64,000 nucleotides of DNA from Novosphingobium sp. (GTDB lineage: Bacteria; Pseudomonadota; Alphaproteobacteria; Sphingomonadales; Sphingomonadaceae): contig JADLHU010000051.1 in NCBI GenBank assembly GCA_020848655.1, positions 25,539 to 89,538 of the forward strand. The letters run 5' to 3'. This document shows positions 34,433-44,269 of the stretch, one piece after another (position 1 is the stretch's first letter; each line of letters opens with the position of its first letter). Made by a program: the position numbers and the translations under genes. A model generated the notes under the pieces. The model ran no database searches. It saw nothing but the letters and a program-made list of their open reading frames with translations, and was not told where the DNA came from.

Positions 34433-36444
34433 GCGGCGGCTCCCTCAAGCGCGGCAAGCTGGCGCGCGCGGCGCGCTTCGGTTTCGGCCACCACGTCGGC
34501 CGGGATGTGGAAATCGCGCGCATAGTTGAACGTGTGCGCGATGGCGGTGATCAGCAGCGCCGCGAAGCTGGCGATGGCCAGCCACCAGATGTGCCAGATC
34601 AGCGCGAAGCCGCAGACCGTGCTGATCCCCGCCAGGATGATCCCCGCGCCGGTGTTGCGCGGCATGTGGATCGCCCGGAAGCCATCGGCCGGACGCGGTG
34701 CGCCGGTGCGCTTCATCTCGGCCCAGGCGTCCAGATCGTGCACCACCGGAGTGAAGGCGAAGTTGTAGGCCGGCGGGGGCGAACTGGTCGCCCATTCCAA
34801 TGTGCGGCCGTTCCAGGGATCGCCGCTGTCGTCGCGCAGGCTGTCGCGCCGCAGGATCGACACCGCGTATTGCACCAGCATGGCCGCGATGCCGCAGGCG
34901 ATCAGCACCGCGCCGATCGCGGCGATGACGAACCAGATCTGCAGGCTGGGATCATCGAACACGCGCAGCCGGCGCGTCACGCCCATCAGGCCCATGACGT
35001 AGAGCGGCGTGAAGGCCAGCCAGAAGCCGATGACCCAGCACCAGAAGCTGACCTTGCCCCAGAACGGCTCCAGCCGGAAGCCGAAGGCCTTGGGCCACCA
35101 GTAGTTGATCGCCGCGAACACGCCGAACACCACGCCGCCGATGATCACGTTGTGGAAATGCGCGATCAGGAACAACGAGTTGTGCAGCACGAAGTCCGCC
35201 GGGGGCACCGCCAGCAGCACCCCGGTCATCCCGCCGATCACGAAGGTCAGCATGAACGCCACCGTCCACATCATCGGCAGGTCGAAGCGGATGCGCGCGC
35301 GGTACATCGTGAACAGCCAGTTGAACAGCTTGGCCCCGGTGGGGATCGAGATCACCATCGTGGTGATGCCGAAGAAGCTGTTGACGCTGGCGCCCGATCC
35401 CATCGTGAAGAAGTGGTGCAGCCACACCACGTAGGACAGGATGGTGATGACCACCGTGGCATAGACCATCGACGAATAGCCGAACAGGCGCTTGCCGCTG
35501 AAGGTGGCGGTGACTTCGGAGAACACCCCGAAGATCGGCAGGATCAGGATGTAGACTTCGGGGTGGCCCCAGATCCAGATCAGGTTCACGTACATCATCG
35601 GGCTGCCGCCGAAATCGTTCGTGAAGAAGTTGGTGCCGACGTAGCGATCGAGGCTGAGCAGCGCCAGCACCGCCGTCAGCACCGGGAAGGACGCGACGAT
35701 CAGCACGTTGGTGCACAGCGATGTCCAGGTGAACACCGGCATGCGCATCATCGTCATGCCCGGCGCGCGCATCTTCACGATCGTGGCGATCAGGTTGATG
35801 CCCGAAAGCGTCGTGCCCACGCCCGCGATCTGCAAGGCCCAGAGATAGTAACCCACGCCCACGCCGGGGCTGTAGGCGATGCCCGAAAGCGGCGGATAGG
35901 CCAGCCAGCCGGTCTGCGCGAATTCGCCCACGAACAGCGACGCCATGACCAGCATGGCGCCCGCCGCCGTCATCCAGAAGCTGAAGTTGTTGAGGAACGG
36001 GAACGACACGTCGCGCGCGCCGATCTGCAACGGCACGACGAAGTTCATCAGCCCGGTCACGAACGGCATCGCCACGAAGAAGATCATGATCACCCCGTGC
36101 GCGGTGAAGATCTGGTCATAGTGGTGGGCGTTGAGATAGCCTTCGTTGCCGTTGAACGCGATGGCCTGCTGGATGCGCATCATGATCGCATCGGCAAAGC
36201 CGCGCAGGAACATGATCAGCCCCAGCACCATGTACATCACGCCGATCTTCTTGTGATCGACGCTGGTGAACCATTCGCGCCACAGATAGCCCCACAGCTT
36301 GAAATAGGTCAGCGCGCCCACCACCGCCACGCCGCCCAGCACCACCGCCGCGAAGGTGGCGACGATGATCGGCTCGTGCAGCGGCAGCGCGTCGAGCGTG
36401 AGCCGTCCGAACAGGAACGACCAGGTCTGGTCTGGGGTGGTCAT
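34429..36444 (-). CDS. cyoB: Cytochrome o ubiquinol oxidase subunit I
   Basis: The ATG at 36444 gives 671 residues, the usual CyoB length; a longer frame would run into cyoA. It shows [20 protein letters not shown], the haem and copper ligand regions [20 protein letters not shown] and [20 protein letters not shown], and [20 protein letters not shown]. About 15 transmembrane helices are expected. It is the catalytic subunit that reduces oxygen to water and pumps protons, taking electrons from quinol. A 14-base gap separates it from cyoA. Confidence 0.95.
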   Translation of the reverse strand: MTTPDQTWSFLFGRLTLDALPLHEPIIVATFAAVVLGGVAVVGALTYFKLWGYLWREWFTSVDHKKIGVMYMVLGLIMFLRGFADAIMMRIQQAIAFNGNEGYLNAHHYDQIFTAHGVIMIFFVAMPFVTGLMNFVVPLQIGARDVSFPFLNNFSFWMTAAGAMLVMASLFVGEFAQTGWLAYPPLSGIAYSPGVGVGYYLWALQIAGVGTTLSGINLIATIVKMRAPGMTMMRMPVFTWTSLCTNVLIVASFPVLTAVLALLSLDRYVGTNFFTNDFGGSPMMYVNLIWIWGHPEVYILILPIFGVFSEVTATFSGKRLFGYSSMVYATVVITILSYVVWLHHFFTMGSGASVNSFFGITTMVISIPTGAKLFNWLFTMYRARIRFDLPMMWTVAFMLTFVIGGMTGVLLAVPPADFVLHNSLFLIAHFHNVIIGGVVFGVFAAINYWWPKAFGFRLEPFWGKVSFWCWVIGFWLAFTPLYVMGLMGVTRRLRVFDDPSLQIWFVIAAIGAVLIACGIAAMLVQYAVSILRRDSLRDDSGDPWNGRTLEWATSSPPPAYNFAFTPVVHDLDAWAEMKRTGAPRPADGFRAIHMPRNTGAGIILAGISTVCGFALIWHIWWLAIASFAALLITAIAHTFNYARDFHIPADVVAETEARRARQLAALEGAAA

Positions 36445-36458
36445 GGCAGGGTCCGCGT

Positions 36459-37685
36459 TCAGGAGAGAGGGGTCTTGGGCAATGCGCCGAGCGACAGCGT
36501 TTCGCGGGCGGCGGGCGCGATGCGCTGCGCCGGCCAGGAAAGGCCCGCGCCGGTCAGCGGGGCCAGGCTGGCCGGGGCGCGCACGTCTTTCGATGCCGCG
36601 CGGCCGGCGGGATTGTCGCACAGCGCTTTCACGAACACGTCGTCGCTGGCGATACGCCGATTGGGGCGCTGGCCGGGCAGCGGCGTGGACATCTGCTCGC
36701 GCCCGTACTTGTCATAGGCCAGCGCGGCCACGTTCCAGCGCCCGGCCGAACCCGTGCCGCCTTGCGCGTCGATCGCCATCATCTGGCTCATGCACATCTT
36801 GCCCGGCCGCACGCACAAGTTGACCACGGCATCGAACAGGTCGGGCGAAACGGCGGCGAAGTGGCGCACCGGCTCGTGCTCGCTCGGCCGTTCGAGCGCC
36901 AGGTAGGCGGCGCGATCGAGCGTGCCGGCACCGCCGCGCACCCCTGCCGCCCAGGCATCGAAGCCCTGCGGCGAAACCCCGCGCATGGCAAAGCGCATGC
37001 CGGAAAAGCCCGCGCCGCTGTAGTTCGCGGAAAAACCCGTGAACGCGCCTTCGCGGTTCAGCACGGCGTGGAGTTTGGTCTCCATGCCCGGCATCGCATA
37101 GATCTGCCCGGCCAGCGCCGGCGCATAGAACGAATTCATCACCGAAGAGGCCGTGATGCGAAAGCGCACCGGACGGTTCGTGGGCAGGACCAGTTCGTTG
37201 ACGGTGGCGATCTGCTGTTCGGGGTAGATGAACAGCCACTTCCAGTCGAGCGCGACGACTTCGACGTCCAGCGGCCGGGCCTGCGCGGGAACCGCGCGTC
37301 CCTTGTCGATCCGGCCGATCGTGCGGTAGGGATCGAGCAGATGCGTGCCCACCCAGGTCACCGCGCCCAGCGCGATGATGATCAGCAGCGGGGCCGACCA
37401 GATGACCAGTTCCAGCCGCGTCGAATGGCTCCATTCCGGTTCATAGCGCGCGGTCTGGTTGGCCGCGCGATAGTGCCAGGCAAACCACACCGTCAGCGCC
37501 ATCACCGGCACGATGATCAGCAGCATCAGCACCGTGGAAATGACGACAAGGTCGGCCTGCTGGCGCGCCACGTCGCCGGACGGGTTGAGGACCACCCAGT
37601 CGCAGCCGCCCAGCAGGGCGGTCAGGGGCAGGATCAGGGCGCTGCGCAGGATGGGCAGCCGCAACGATGGAAGGATCGCAGGCAT
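36459..37685 (-). CDS. cyoA: Cytochrome o ubiquinol oxidase subunit II lipoprotein
   Basis: This 408-residue protein has a lipoprotein signal with lipobox LLGGC, two transmembrane helices, and a cupredoxin domain ([55 protein letters not shown]). Cu-A ligands (two Cys, two His) are absent, as expected for a quinol rather than cytochrome c oxidase. The C-terminal extension of about 130 residues is longer than in E. coli CyoA and contains Cys residues in [15 protein letters not shown]. It heads the operon cyoABCD-SURF1-regB-regA, with an FNR-type box upstream. Confidence 0.93.
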   Translation of the reverse strand: MPAILPSLRLPILRSALILPLTALLGGCDWVVLNPSGDVARQQADLVVISTVLMLLIIVPVMALTVWFAWHYRAANQTARYEPEWSHSTRLELVIWSAPLLIIIALGAVTWVGTHLLDPYRTIGRIDKGRAVPAQARPLDVEVVALDWKWLFIYPEQQIATVNELVLPTNRPVRFRITASSVMNSFYAPALAGQIYAMPGMETKLHAVLNREGAFTGFSANYSGAGFSGMRFAMRGVSPQGFDAWAAGVRGGAGTLDRAAYLALERPSEHEPVRHFAAVSPDLFDAVVNLCVRPGKMCMSQMMAIDAQGGTGSAGRWNVAALAYDKYGREQMSTPLPGQRPNRRIASDDVFVKALCDNPAGRAASKDVRAPASLAPLTGAGLSWPAQRIAPAARETLSLGALPKTPLS

Positions 37686-37722
37686 GGGCCGCGCCTACGA
37701 GCGGCGAAGCGGGCATGCGATA

Positions 37723-37735
37723 GGACATTTTGTCC
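37723..37735. promoter_or_regulatory. Palindrome in the cyoA-MFS intergenic region
   Basis: A perfect GGACA-TTT-TGTCC inverted repeat lies between cyoA and the FNR-type box. It could be a second operator or overlap the cyo promoter; no regulator is assigned. Confidence 0.35.
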
Positions 37736-37742
37736 AATCCCC

Positions 37743-37756
37743 TTGATCTGGATCAA
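37743..37756. promoter_or_regulatory. FNR/FixK-type box between cyoA and the MFS gene
   Basis: TTGATCTGGATCAA is a perfect match to the TTGAT-N4-ATCAA consensus of FNR/FixK-family regulators. It lies 57 bases before the cyoA start and 85 bases before the MFS start, so it could act on either promoter. Confidence 0.8.
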
Positions 37757-37841
37757 AGACGATAGCGCCGCCTTACCGGGCCGCGCATGCCCGGCCGGCG
37801 CGATTCGCCTCCGCGCGCCGGCAACGGAGAACCGACGCACC

Positions 37842-39143
37842 ATGACCGCCGCCGCCATCGACGTACCGGAAGCCGAAGCAGGGCATGGCCACGTCTCGCC
37901 CGGAGACATCGCCATCGGCGTGATCATCGGGCGCACGTCGGAATTCTTCGATTTCTTCGTCTATGCCATCGCTTCGGTGCTGGTGTTCCCGCAGTTCTTC
38001 TTTCCCTTCGCCGATCCGCTGACGGGCACTTTGTGGTCCTTCGCGATCTTCGCTCTGGCGTTTGTGGCGCGGCCGGTGGGATCGTTCGCCTTCATGGCCA
38101 TCGATCGCCAGTATGGCCGGGGCGTGAAGCTGACCAGCGCGCTGTTCCTGCTGGGCGGATCGACCGCGGCCATCGCCTTCCTGCCCGGCTATGCCACGCT
38201 GGGCAGCAGCGCGATCTGGCTTCTGGCATTGTTCCGCATGGGCCAGGGCTTTGCGCTGGGCGGCACCTGGGATGGCCTCGCCTCGCTCCTCGCGCTCAAC
38301 GCACCCGAGGGACGGCGCGGCTGGTATGCGATGATCCCGCAACTGGGCGCGCCGCTGGGCCTGATCGTGGCCAGCCTGTTGTTCGCGTTCTTCACCGCAT
38401 CGCTGCCGGCGGCCGATTTCCTGGAATGGGGCTGGCGCTTTCCGTTCTTCGTGGCGTTCGCGATCAACGTCGTGGCGCTGTTCGCGCGGCTGCGCATCGT
38501 GGTGACGCCCGAATTCCAGACCTTGTTCGAAACACGCGATCTCCAGCCCGAACGCGCATCGGTTACGCTGCGCACCGAATGGAAGACCATCCTGATCGGC
38601 GCGCTGGCGCCGCTGGCCAGCTTCGCGCTGTTCCACATGGTCACCGTGTTCCCGCTGTCGTGGGTGTTCCTGTTCACGCGTGAGGAGCCGACTCGCTTCC
38701 TGGTGATCGAGGCCGCCGCCGCCGCGCTGGGCGTGGCCGCCATCGTCGTCTCAGGCAAGCTGGCCGACCGCATCGGCCGCCGCCGCCTGCTGGGCTATTG
38801 CGCCGCCACGATCGCGGTGTTCAGCGGCTTCGCGCCGCAATTGCTGGACCTTGGGCAAGGCGGCGAGATCGCCTTCATGCTCACCGGCTTCGTGCTGCTG
38901 GGCCTGTCTTTCGGGCAATCGTCGGGCGCGGTTTCGGCCAATTTCGGCACGCGCCATCGCTATACCGGATCGGCGCTGACCAGCGATCTCGCCTGGCTGC
39001 TGGGCGCCGGCTTCGCGCCGCTGGTGGCGCTGTGGCTTTCGGCCCAGTTCGGCCTGCTCGCCTCGGGCGCCTACCTGCTGTCGGGCGCGGTGGCGACGAT
39101 GGCGGCGCTATGGCTGAACAACGAACTGGCGCGCACGAATTAG
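37842..39143 (+). CDS. MFS transporter of the metabolite:H+ symporter type
   Basis: The ATG at 37842, after GGAGA, gives 433 residues with 12 expected transmembrane helices. SEFFDFFVYAIASVLVFPQFF and ARPVGSFAFMAIDRQYGR near the N-terminus and KLADRIGRRRLLGYC in the second half match the metabolite:H+ symporter (proline/betaine/shikimate-like) branch. The substrate cannot be assigned. It is divergent from cyoA and shares a 156-bp intergenic region with the FNR-type box, so its expression may depend on oxygen. The long in-frame region upstream lies antisense to cyoA and is not coding. Confidence 0.87.
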   Translation: MTAAAIDVPEAEAGHGHVSPGDIAIGVIIGRTSEFFDFFVYAIASVLVFPQFFFPFADPLTGTLWSFAIFALAFVARPVGSFAFMAIDRQYGRGVKLTSALFLLGGSTAAIAFLPGYATLGSSAIWLLALFRMGQGFALGGTWDGLASLLALNAPEGRRGWYAMIPQLGAPLGLIVASLLFAFFTASLPAADFLEWGWRFPFFVAFAINVVALFARLRIVVTPEFQTLFETRDLQPERASVTLRTEWKTILIGALAPLASFALFHMVTVFPLSWVFLFTREEPTRFLVIEAAAAALGVAAIVVSGKLADRIGRRRLLGYCAATIAVFSGFAPQLLDLGQGGEIAFMLTGFVLLGLSFGQSSGAVSANFGTRHRYTGSALTSDLAWLLGAGFAPLVALWLSAQFGLLASGAYLLSGAVATMAALWLNNELARTN

Positions 39144-39352
39144 TATGATGGAACCGAAGTCCGGTTCATGCTTCGTCGTCACCCTGAACTTGTTTCAGGG
39201 TCCATTTCTCCGCCAGGTCCGATGAGGATCGAACGCACATACGGCGCCGCCGCACACCCGGTCGCACCCCTGCGTGCGCGGCATGATGGACCCTGAAACA
39301 AGTTCAGGGTAACGGCTCATTCACGGCCACGAACTTCGTTTCCACTATACTA
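39142..39352. repeat. Long imperfect inverted repeat in a gene-free stretch
   Basis: Arms of about 64 bases (39142-39205 and 39286-39352) are imperfect reverse complements. Their inner 27 bases (39178-39204 and 39287-39313) differ at one position and are themselves palindromic (CCCTGAA..TTTCAGGG). The ends AGTATGATGGAACCGAAGT and its counterpart also match in large part. The spacer of about 80 bases shows no gene. The element resembles sphingomonad intergenic hairpin repeats or a short MITE-like unit. The rest of the gap to 39599 holds only the related copy at 39384. Confidence 0.65.
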
Positions 39353-39383
39353 GGTGCTTAGTCCCCATCGGACGGGGGGAGAC

Positions 39384-39412
39384 ATGGACCCTGAACCGGG
39401 TTCGGGGTGACA
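39384..39412. repeat. Diverged third copy of the hairpin repeat
   Basis: TGGACCCTGAACCGGGTTC followed by GGGGTGAC repeats the inner unit of the 39142-39352 element with changes in the loop. The same CCCTGAA..TTCGGGG palindrome is kept. Confidence 0.6.
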
Positions 39413-39599
39413 ACGCAGCAGGCGCCGGTGCCTGCCCGCACGCGTGTCCCGGATCGGGCCGCCGATGCAAACGCGCTTGACGCGGGCCGGGCGATCGTTA
39501 GGGCGCTTGCAGGATACGGCCGCCGGGCCGCTATCATGCCGGTCCAAGGCGTCGACGCTCGGGCCATGCTCCAACGATATCGCCAGCCGGTGACGTGAC

Positions 39600-40550
<951 letters not shown>

Positions 40551-40562
<12 letters not shown>

Positions 40563-40595
40563 GGGCCGTTCGAGTAAAGGCCGTTCGAAACGCAG
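40551..40595. repeat. 15-base tandem repeat duplicating the serine acetyltransferase stop
   Basis: Units at 40551-40565 and 40566-40580 (CCGTTCGAGTAAGGG and CCGTTCGAGTAAAGG) and a third decayed unit. The first TAA is the gene stop; the second, 15 bases later, is in the same frame. Confidence 0.85.
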
Positions 40596-40646
40596 TCCTG
40601 CGGCAGGTTCGGGACGGGCGGAAGGTGGTCCTTTCCCGATCGCGGA

Positions 40647-41447
40647 TCAGGTCAGTGCGCCGGCGTCGCCCGGATCATGCCGTTCTTCCCCGTCGCGCGC
40701 CCGATCCGGGCCATGGCGATGGTGGCCGCGCCCGTCGTCGTCGCGCAGCACGAAGGGGATTTCCACCACGCCGCGCACGATCACCGGCTGTCCGGCGCGC
40801 AGCACCGGCGCCCAGCGCCACGATCGCACCGCGCCCAGCGCCGCTTCGTCAAGCCTGGGAAAGCCGCTGCTGCGCGCCACGGCGATGCTTTGCACCGCGC
40901 CGTCCACGCCCAGGGTCAGCGCCAGCACGACCGTGCCCTGTTCGCGCCGGCGGCGGCAATCGATCGGATAGCGCGGCGGGCGGCCCGAAACCATCTGCGT
41001 ACCCAGATCGCCGCCCTGCACGCTGGCGGGAACGGCGGGGGCCGGCGGTGCGGGTGGGGCCGGCGGCGCGCTGGCCTGGCGGAACTGCGGCGCGGCTTCG
41101 GGCGGGGGCAACGATGTCGAGACGGCCAGTTGCACCGGCGGCGGCGGGGCCAGCGCGGTCTGCTCCAGCTTGGCCACTTCGCTGTGCGGCGGCGACGGCT
41201 TCTTCGCGGCGGGCGGCTGCGGTGGCGGAGACAGTTTCACGTCGACCACCTGCACCCGCGTTTCGGTGTGCTCGGCGATGGCGGGCCGCAGATAGAGCAA
41301 GCCGCCCAGCGCGGCGGCATGCATCAGCACCACGCCCATCGTTGCCGGCACGCTGATCCGCTTCGCTTCGCCATAGCGCGCGGGCGCGGCGGCGGCAGGG
41401 GGGGCGAATGCATTGCGGTGCAGGGCCAGCATGGTCTGCGATCCCAT
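40647..41447 (-). CDS. Energy transducer TonB
   Basis: This 266-residue protein has one N-terminal transmembrane helix (VPATMGVVLMHAAALGGLLY), a proline-rich periplasmic spanner (SPPPQPPAAKKPSPP, PPAPPAPPAPAVPA) and a C-terminal TonB domain (RYPIDCRRRREQGTVVLALT, SSGFPRLDEAALGAVRSWRW). A His/Asp-rich tail of about 30 residues follows the domain, which is unusual. It should pass proton-motive-force energy to outer-membrane receptors. No ExbB or ExbD gene is adjacent. A Fur-like palindrome lies 34 bases upstream, and the neighbouring receptor gene also has Fur-like sites, so iron control is likely. An ATG at 41432 is an alternative start. Confidence 0.88.
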   Translation of the reverse strand: MGSQTMLALHRNAFAPPAAAAPARYGEAKRISVPATMGVVLMHAAALGGLLYLRPAIAEHTETRVQVVDVKLSPPPQPPAAKKPSPPHSEVAKLEQTALAPPPPVQLAVSTSLPPPEAAPQFRQASAPPAPPAPPAPAVPASVQGGDLGTQMVSGRPPRYPIDCRRRREQGTVVLALTLGVDGAVQSIAVARSSGFPRLDEAALGAVRSWRWAPVLRAGQPVIVRGVVEIPFVLRDDDGRGHHRHGPDRARDGEERHDPGDAGALT

Positions 41448-41480
41448 CTCGAAAGGGCGTTGTTCGTGAAGGTGGTATAA

Positions 41481-41495
41481 TGCGAATCAATCGCA
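41481..41495 (-). promoter_or_regulatory. Fur-like operator upstream of tonB
   Basis: TGCGAATCAATCGCA is a perfect TGCGA-N5-TCGCA palindrome and close to the 7-1-7 Fur pattern. It resembles the site at 44053 upstream of the siderophore receptor. Confidence 0.6.
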
Positions 41496-41524
41496 AATAA
41501 ATTGATCGAGCGCAAGATGGCGCG

Positions 41525-41549
41525 GGCGGCGCGATGGCTGCGCGCCGCC
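41525..41549 (-). terminator. Hairpin after the siderophore receptor gene
   Basis: A perfect 9-bp GC-rich stem (41525-41533 with 41541-41549) with a 7-base loop lies just beyond the receptor stop at 41567. There is no T-run. Confidence 0.5.
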
Positions 41550-41566
41550 TTTGCCGGTGGGGCGGA

Positions 41567-43987
41567 TCAGAACGTGTAGTTCAGGCTGAACGTGGCCGAT
41601 CGCGTGGCGGCGGGCTGCGCCCAACTGCTGGTGATCGCGTTGCGCACCGTCGTCACATATTTCTCGTTGGTGAAGTTCTGGACGTTGACTTGCGCCAGAA
41701 GCTGCCCGGTGATCGGGTACGACGCCATCAGGCGATGGATCGTGTAGCTGGGCACATGATAGGGCACGTATGTGCCGGCGGTCAGTTGCGCCAGCGAAGG
41801 CTGGTTCAGCAGGAACTTGCCCTGGTGCGTGATGCCATAGCCCAGTTCCAGCCCGAAGCCGAAGCGGTAGGTGGTGAACAGGCTGCCCGAATGCTTGGGC
41901 GTGTTGGTCAGCGAATAGCCGCGCGTCGGATCGGGGAACGCCGCGCTGTTGGCGCACGTGCCGGCGGTGGCGTCGACCGCACCGGGGTGGGCGATGCAAT
42001 AGTCCGACAGGCCCTGGCGGATCTTGCTCTTGAGGTACATGTAGTTGGCCGAGATCGTCCAGTTTTCGGTGATCTTGCCCGATGCTCCCAGCGAAATGCC
42101 CTGCACCCGCTGGCGGCCGTCGGTGGCCTGGTCGGGCAAGGTGGGATCGCCGGAAACCACCTTGATCTGGTCACGATCGTTGCGGAACGCCGCCACGGTG
42201 AGAAGCAACTGCTTGTCGAACAGGTCCGCCTTCGCGCCGATTTCGTAGTTGCGCGTGGTTTCGGGCCGGACGTTGCAGGTAAGCGCCGAACAGGCGCCGT
42301 CCACCGAGGCTTTCGAAGGCAGCTTGGACGTGCCGTGGGCGATGTAGAGGCTGGTGTCGGGCGTCGGCTTGAACACCGCGCCGATGCGGTAGGAAAACAG
42401 CGTGTCGCTGACCTTGAACGGTCCGGTCACGGTGTTCAGCGCGCCCAGGTTGGCCGCCCCGGCGGTGGTCACATAGCTGAAGGTGCGGTTTTCGCCCTTG
42501 ATGCTTTCATAGCGCACGCCGCCGTTCAGTTCGAACCAGTCGGTGAATTTCAGGGTATCGAACAGGTAGGCGGCATAGCTGGTCTGCTCGCCCCGGTTGC
42601 GGCTGGCCAGGATGAAGTTGACCGGGCCGGTATAGGTGTTGTTGCCATAGGTGTAGCCGGCCGGTCCCGGCACGACTTCGCCGGGGTTGGCGATGTTGAC
42701 CAGCGGGAAGGTGGGGGTTGAGCCATCGGCGTTGCGCGGCAGCGTACCCTGTGTCTGCCGATAGCCTTCCCACAGCGCCGAAACGCCGGCGACCAGGCTG
42801 TGCTCGATGCCGCCGGTGGCGAATTCGGCGGTGAGGTCAAGCTGGTTGTAGGCGGTGCTGTTGGTGATGAGCCGCTGCACGCCGCGTCCGCCGCTGGGCA
42901 GGTAATAGCCGGCGGGCACGGTCACCGGATTGGTCCCGGTCGTGGTGCAGGCCGCGCCCGTCGGTTGCAGGCCGCTGGCCAGGCAGAACGTCCCCTGCGG
43001 CTGGCTGGTCACCGTGTTCTGGCGGATCTTCTCGAACCGGGCCAGGTTGCGGATGCGCACCGTGTCGCTCAGCTCGTGGGAGAACACGGCCTGCATGGCG
43101 TTCGTCACCGAGTTCTGCTGGTCCAGGTTGGCGAAGCCGTAATAGCCGCTGCGGTCGAACTCGGGCAGGAACCCGCCCAGTTCGGGGAAATAGCGGATGC
43201 CGTACTGCGGCATAGATTTGTCGTTCAGATGCTCGAACTGAAGCGTCAGGCTGGTCGGGCCGTCGATGCCGATGGTGATCGCGGGCGCCACGCCCCAGCG
43301 CTTGTAATCCTCGACATCGCGGCCGGGCACGTCATTGCGGTGATAGACGGCGTTGAGGCGCACCGCGATCAGATCGCTGACGCGCGTGTTGGTGTCCACC
43401 GTGGCGCGGTAATAGTTGTCGGTGCCGATGCCGGCGTTGACCACGGTCTGGTCCTCTGCCTTGGGGCGCTTGGTGACGATGTTGATCGTCCCCGCCACCG
43501 AGCCGCCGCCATTGTAGACCGAATTGGCGCCGTTGCTGACTTCGACCTGTTCGATGTTGTAGGTTTCGTTGCGGTTGAGGAAGGCCGAACTGCGCACGCC
43601 ATCGATGGTCACGTCGTTCTTGGCGTCCTGCCCGCGCAGGATGATGCGATCGCCATAGCCGAAGCCGCCTTCGCCCGCGCCGAACGTGATGCCCGGCACG
43701 GTCGAAAGCACATCGCGCAGCGTCAGCAGGTTCTGCTGCTGGATGCTCTTGTTGCTGATGACGGTGATGGTCTGCGGGGTATCGAGCAGCGGGCGCGTGT
43801 ATTTGGGCGATTCCGCCTTTTCCACTTTCACCGGGGCTTCGTCGATCGCGGTGTCGGTGACGGTGACGCCGCCAAGGCTGCGGGGTGCCTGCGCATCCTG
43901 GGCCAGCGCGGGCGGCGCGATAAGGCTGCCGACGCAGGACAGCGCCAGGAAAGCGCGATGGCGATTGGTGAGTTCGGAGCGAGCCAT
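41567..43987 (-). CDS. TonB-dependent siderophore receptor, catecholate (Fiu-like) type
   Basis: This 806-residue protein has a signal peptide (FLALSCVGSLIAPPALA), a plug domain (TPQTITVISNKSIQQQNLLT, LRDVLSTVPGITFGAGEGGF, RIILRGQDAKNDVTIDGVRS, VEVSNGANSVYNGGGSVAGT) and a long beta-barrel ending SATFSLNYTF. The plug segments match TIGR01783-type siderophore receptors, especially the Fiu group for catecholates. It should bind ferric siderophore at the surface and import it with TonB energy. Two Fur-like palindromes precede the gene, and tonB lies downstream on the same strand. The ligand itself is inferred. Confidence 0.9.
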   Translation of the reverse strand: MARSELTNRHRAFLALSCVGSLIAPPALAQDAQAPRSLGGVTVTDTAIDEAPVKVEKAESPKYTRPLLDTPQTITVISNKSIQQQNLLTLRDVLSTVPGITFGAGEGGFGYGDRIILRGQDAKNDVTIDGVRSSAFLNRNETYNIEQVEVSNGANSVYNGGGSVAGTINIVTKRPKAEDQTVVNAGIGTDNYYRATVDTNTRVSDLIAVRLNAVYHRNDVPGRDVEDYKRWGVAPAITIGIDGPTSLTLQFEHLNDKSMPQYGIRYFPELGGFLPEFDRSGYYGFANLDQQNSVTNAMQAVFSHELSDTVRIRNLARFEKIRQNTVTSQPQGTFCLASGLQPTGAACTTTGTNPVTVPAGYYLPSGGRGVQRLITNSTAYNQLDLTAEFATGGIEHSLVAGVSALWEGYRQTQGTLPRNADGSTPTFPLVNIANPGEVVPGPAGYTYGNNTYTGPVNFILASRNRGEQTSYAAYLFDTLKFTDWFELNGGVRYESIKGENRTFSYVTTAGAANLGALNTVTGPFKVSDTLFSYRIGAVFKPTPDTSLYIAHGTSKLPSKASVDGACSALTCNVRPETTRNYEIGAKADLFDKQLLLTVAAFRNDRDQIKVVSGDPTLPDQATDGRQRVQGISLGASGKITENWTISANYMYLKSKIRQGLSDYCIAHPGAVDATAGTCANSAAFPDPTRGYSLTNTPKHSGSLFTTYRFGFGLELGYGITHQGKFLLNQPSLAQLTAGTYVPYHVPSYTIHRLMASYPITGQLLAQVNVQNFTNEKYVTTVRNAITSSWAQPAATRSATFSLNYTF

Positions 43988-44024
43988 GGAAATTCCCCCT
44001 GTTGTGGATCGCCGTCCAGTTATT

Positions 44025-44037
44025 GATAATCATTATC
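44025..44037 (-). promoter_or_regulatory. Fur box upstream of the siderophore receptor gene
   Basis: GATAATCATTATC is a perfect palindrome and matches the core of the classical Fur box (GATAATGATTATC). It lies 38 bases before the receptor ATG. Confidence 0.8.
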
Positions 44038-44052
44038 GAGTCAATATTTAAA

Positions 44053-44067
44053 TGCGAATCATTTGCA
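44053..44067 (-). promoter_or_regulatory. Second Fur-like site upstream of the siderophore receptor gene
   Basis: TGCGAATCATTTGCA is a 7-1-7 imperfect palindrome with centre 29 bases from that of the first Fur box. The same TGCGAATCA half occurs upstream of tonB. Confidence 0.6.
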
Positions 44068-44269
44068 ATAAAGCAACGCGGCGCAGTGCCGGGCCTTGGC
44101 CCTCCGCCGCGCTACACGCGAAATTAACGATGCCTGGATCATGACGACCTTCGTGCTTCCCTGCGGCCTGGCTGACGGTATTTGGCAACTTGGTCGCCAG
44201 CGGCTAGGAACGCCGGGCAGGGACGCGCGTGGGCAGGGGCCGCGCGGATGCGGGGGGTGACGTTTCGGT

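Noticed and set aside
36762..37841. Extended N-terminus for the MFS transporter
   Set aside because: The extra 360 codons are antisense to cyoA; the ATG at 37842 follows a GGAGA and starts a normal MFS protein.
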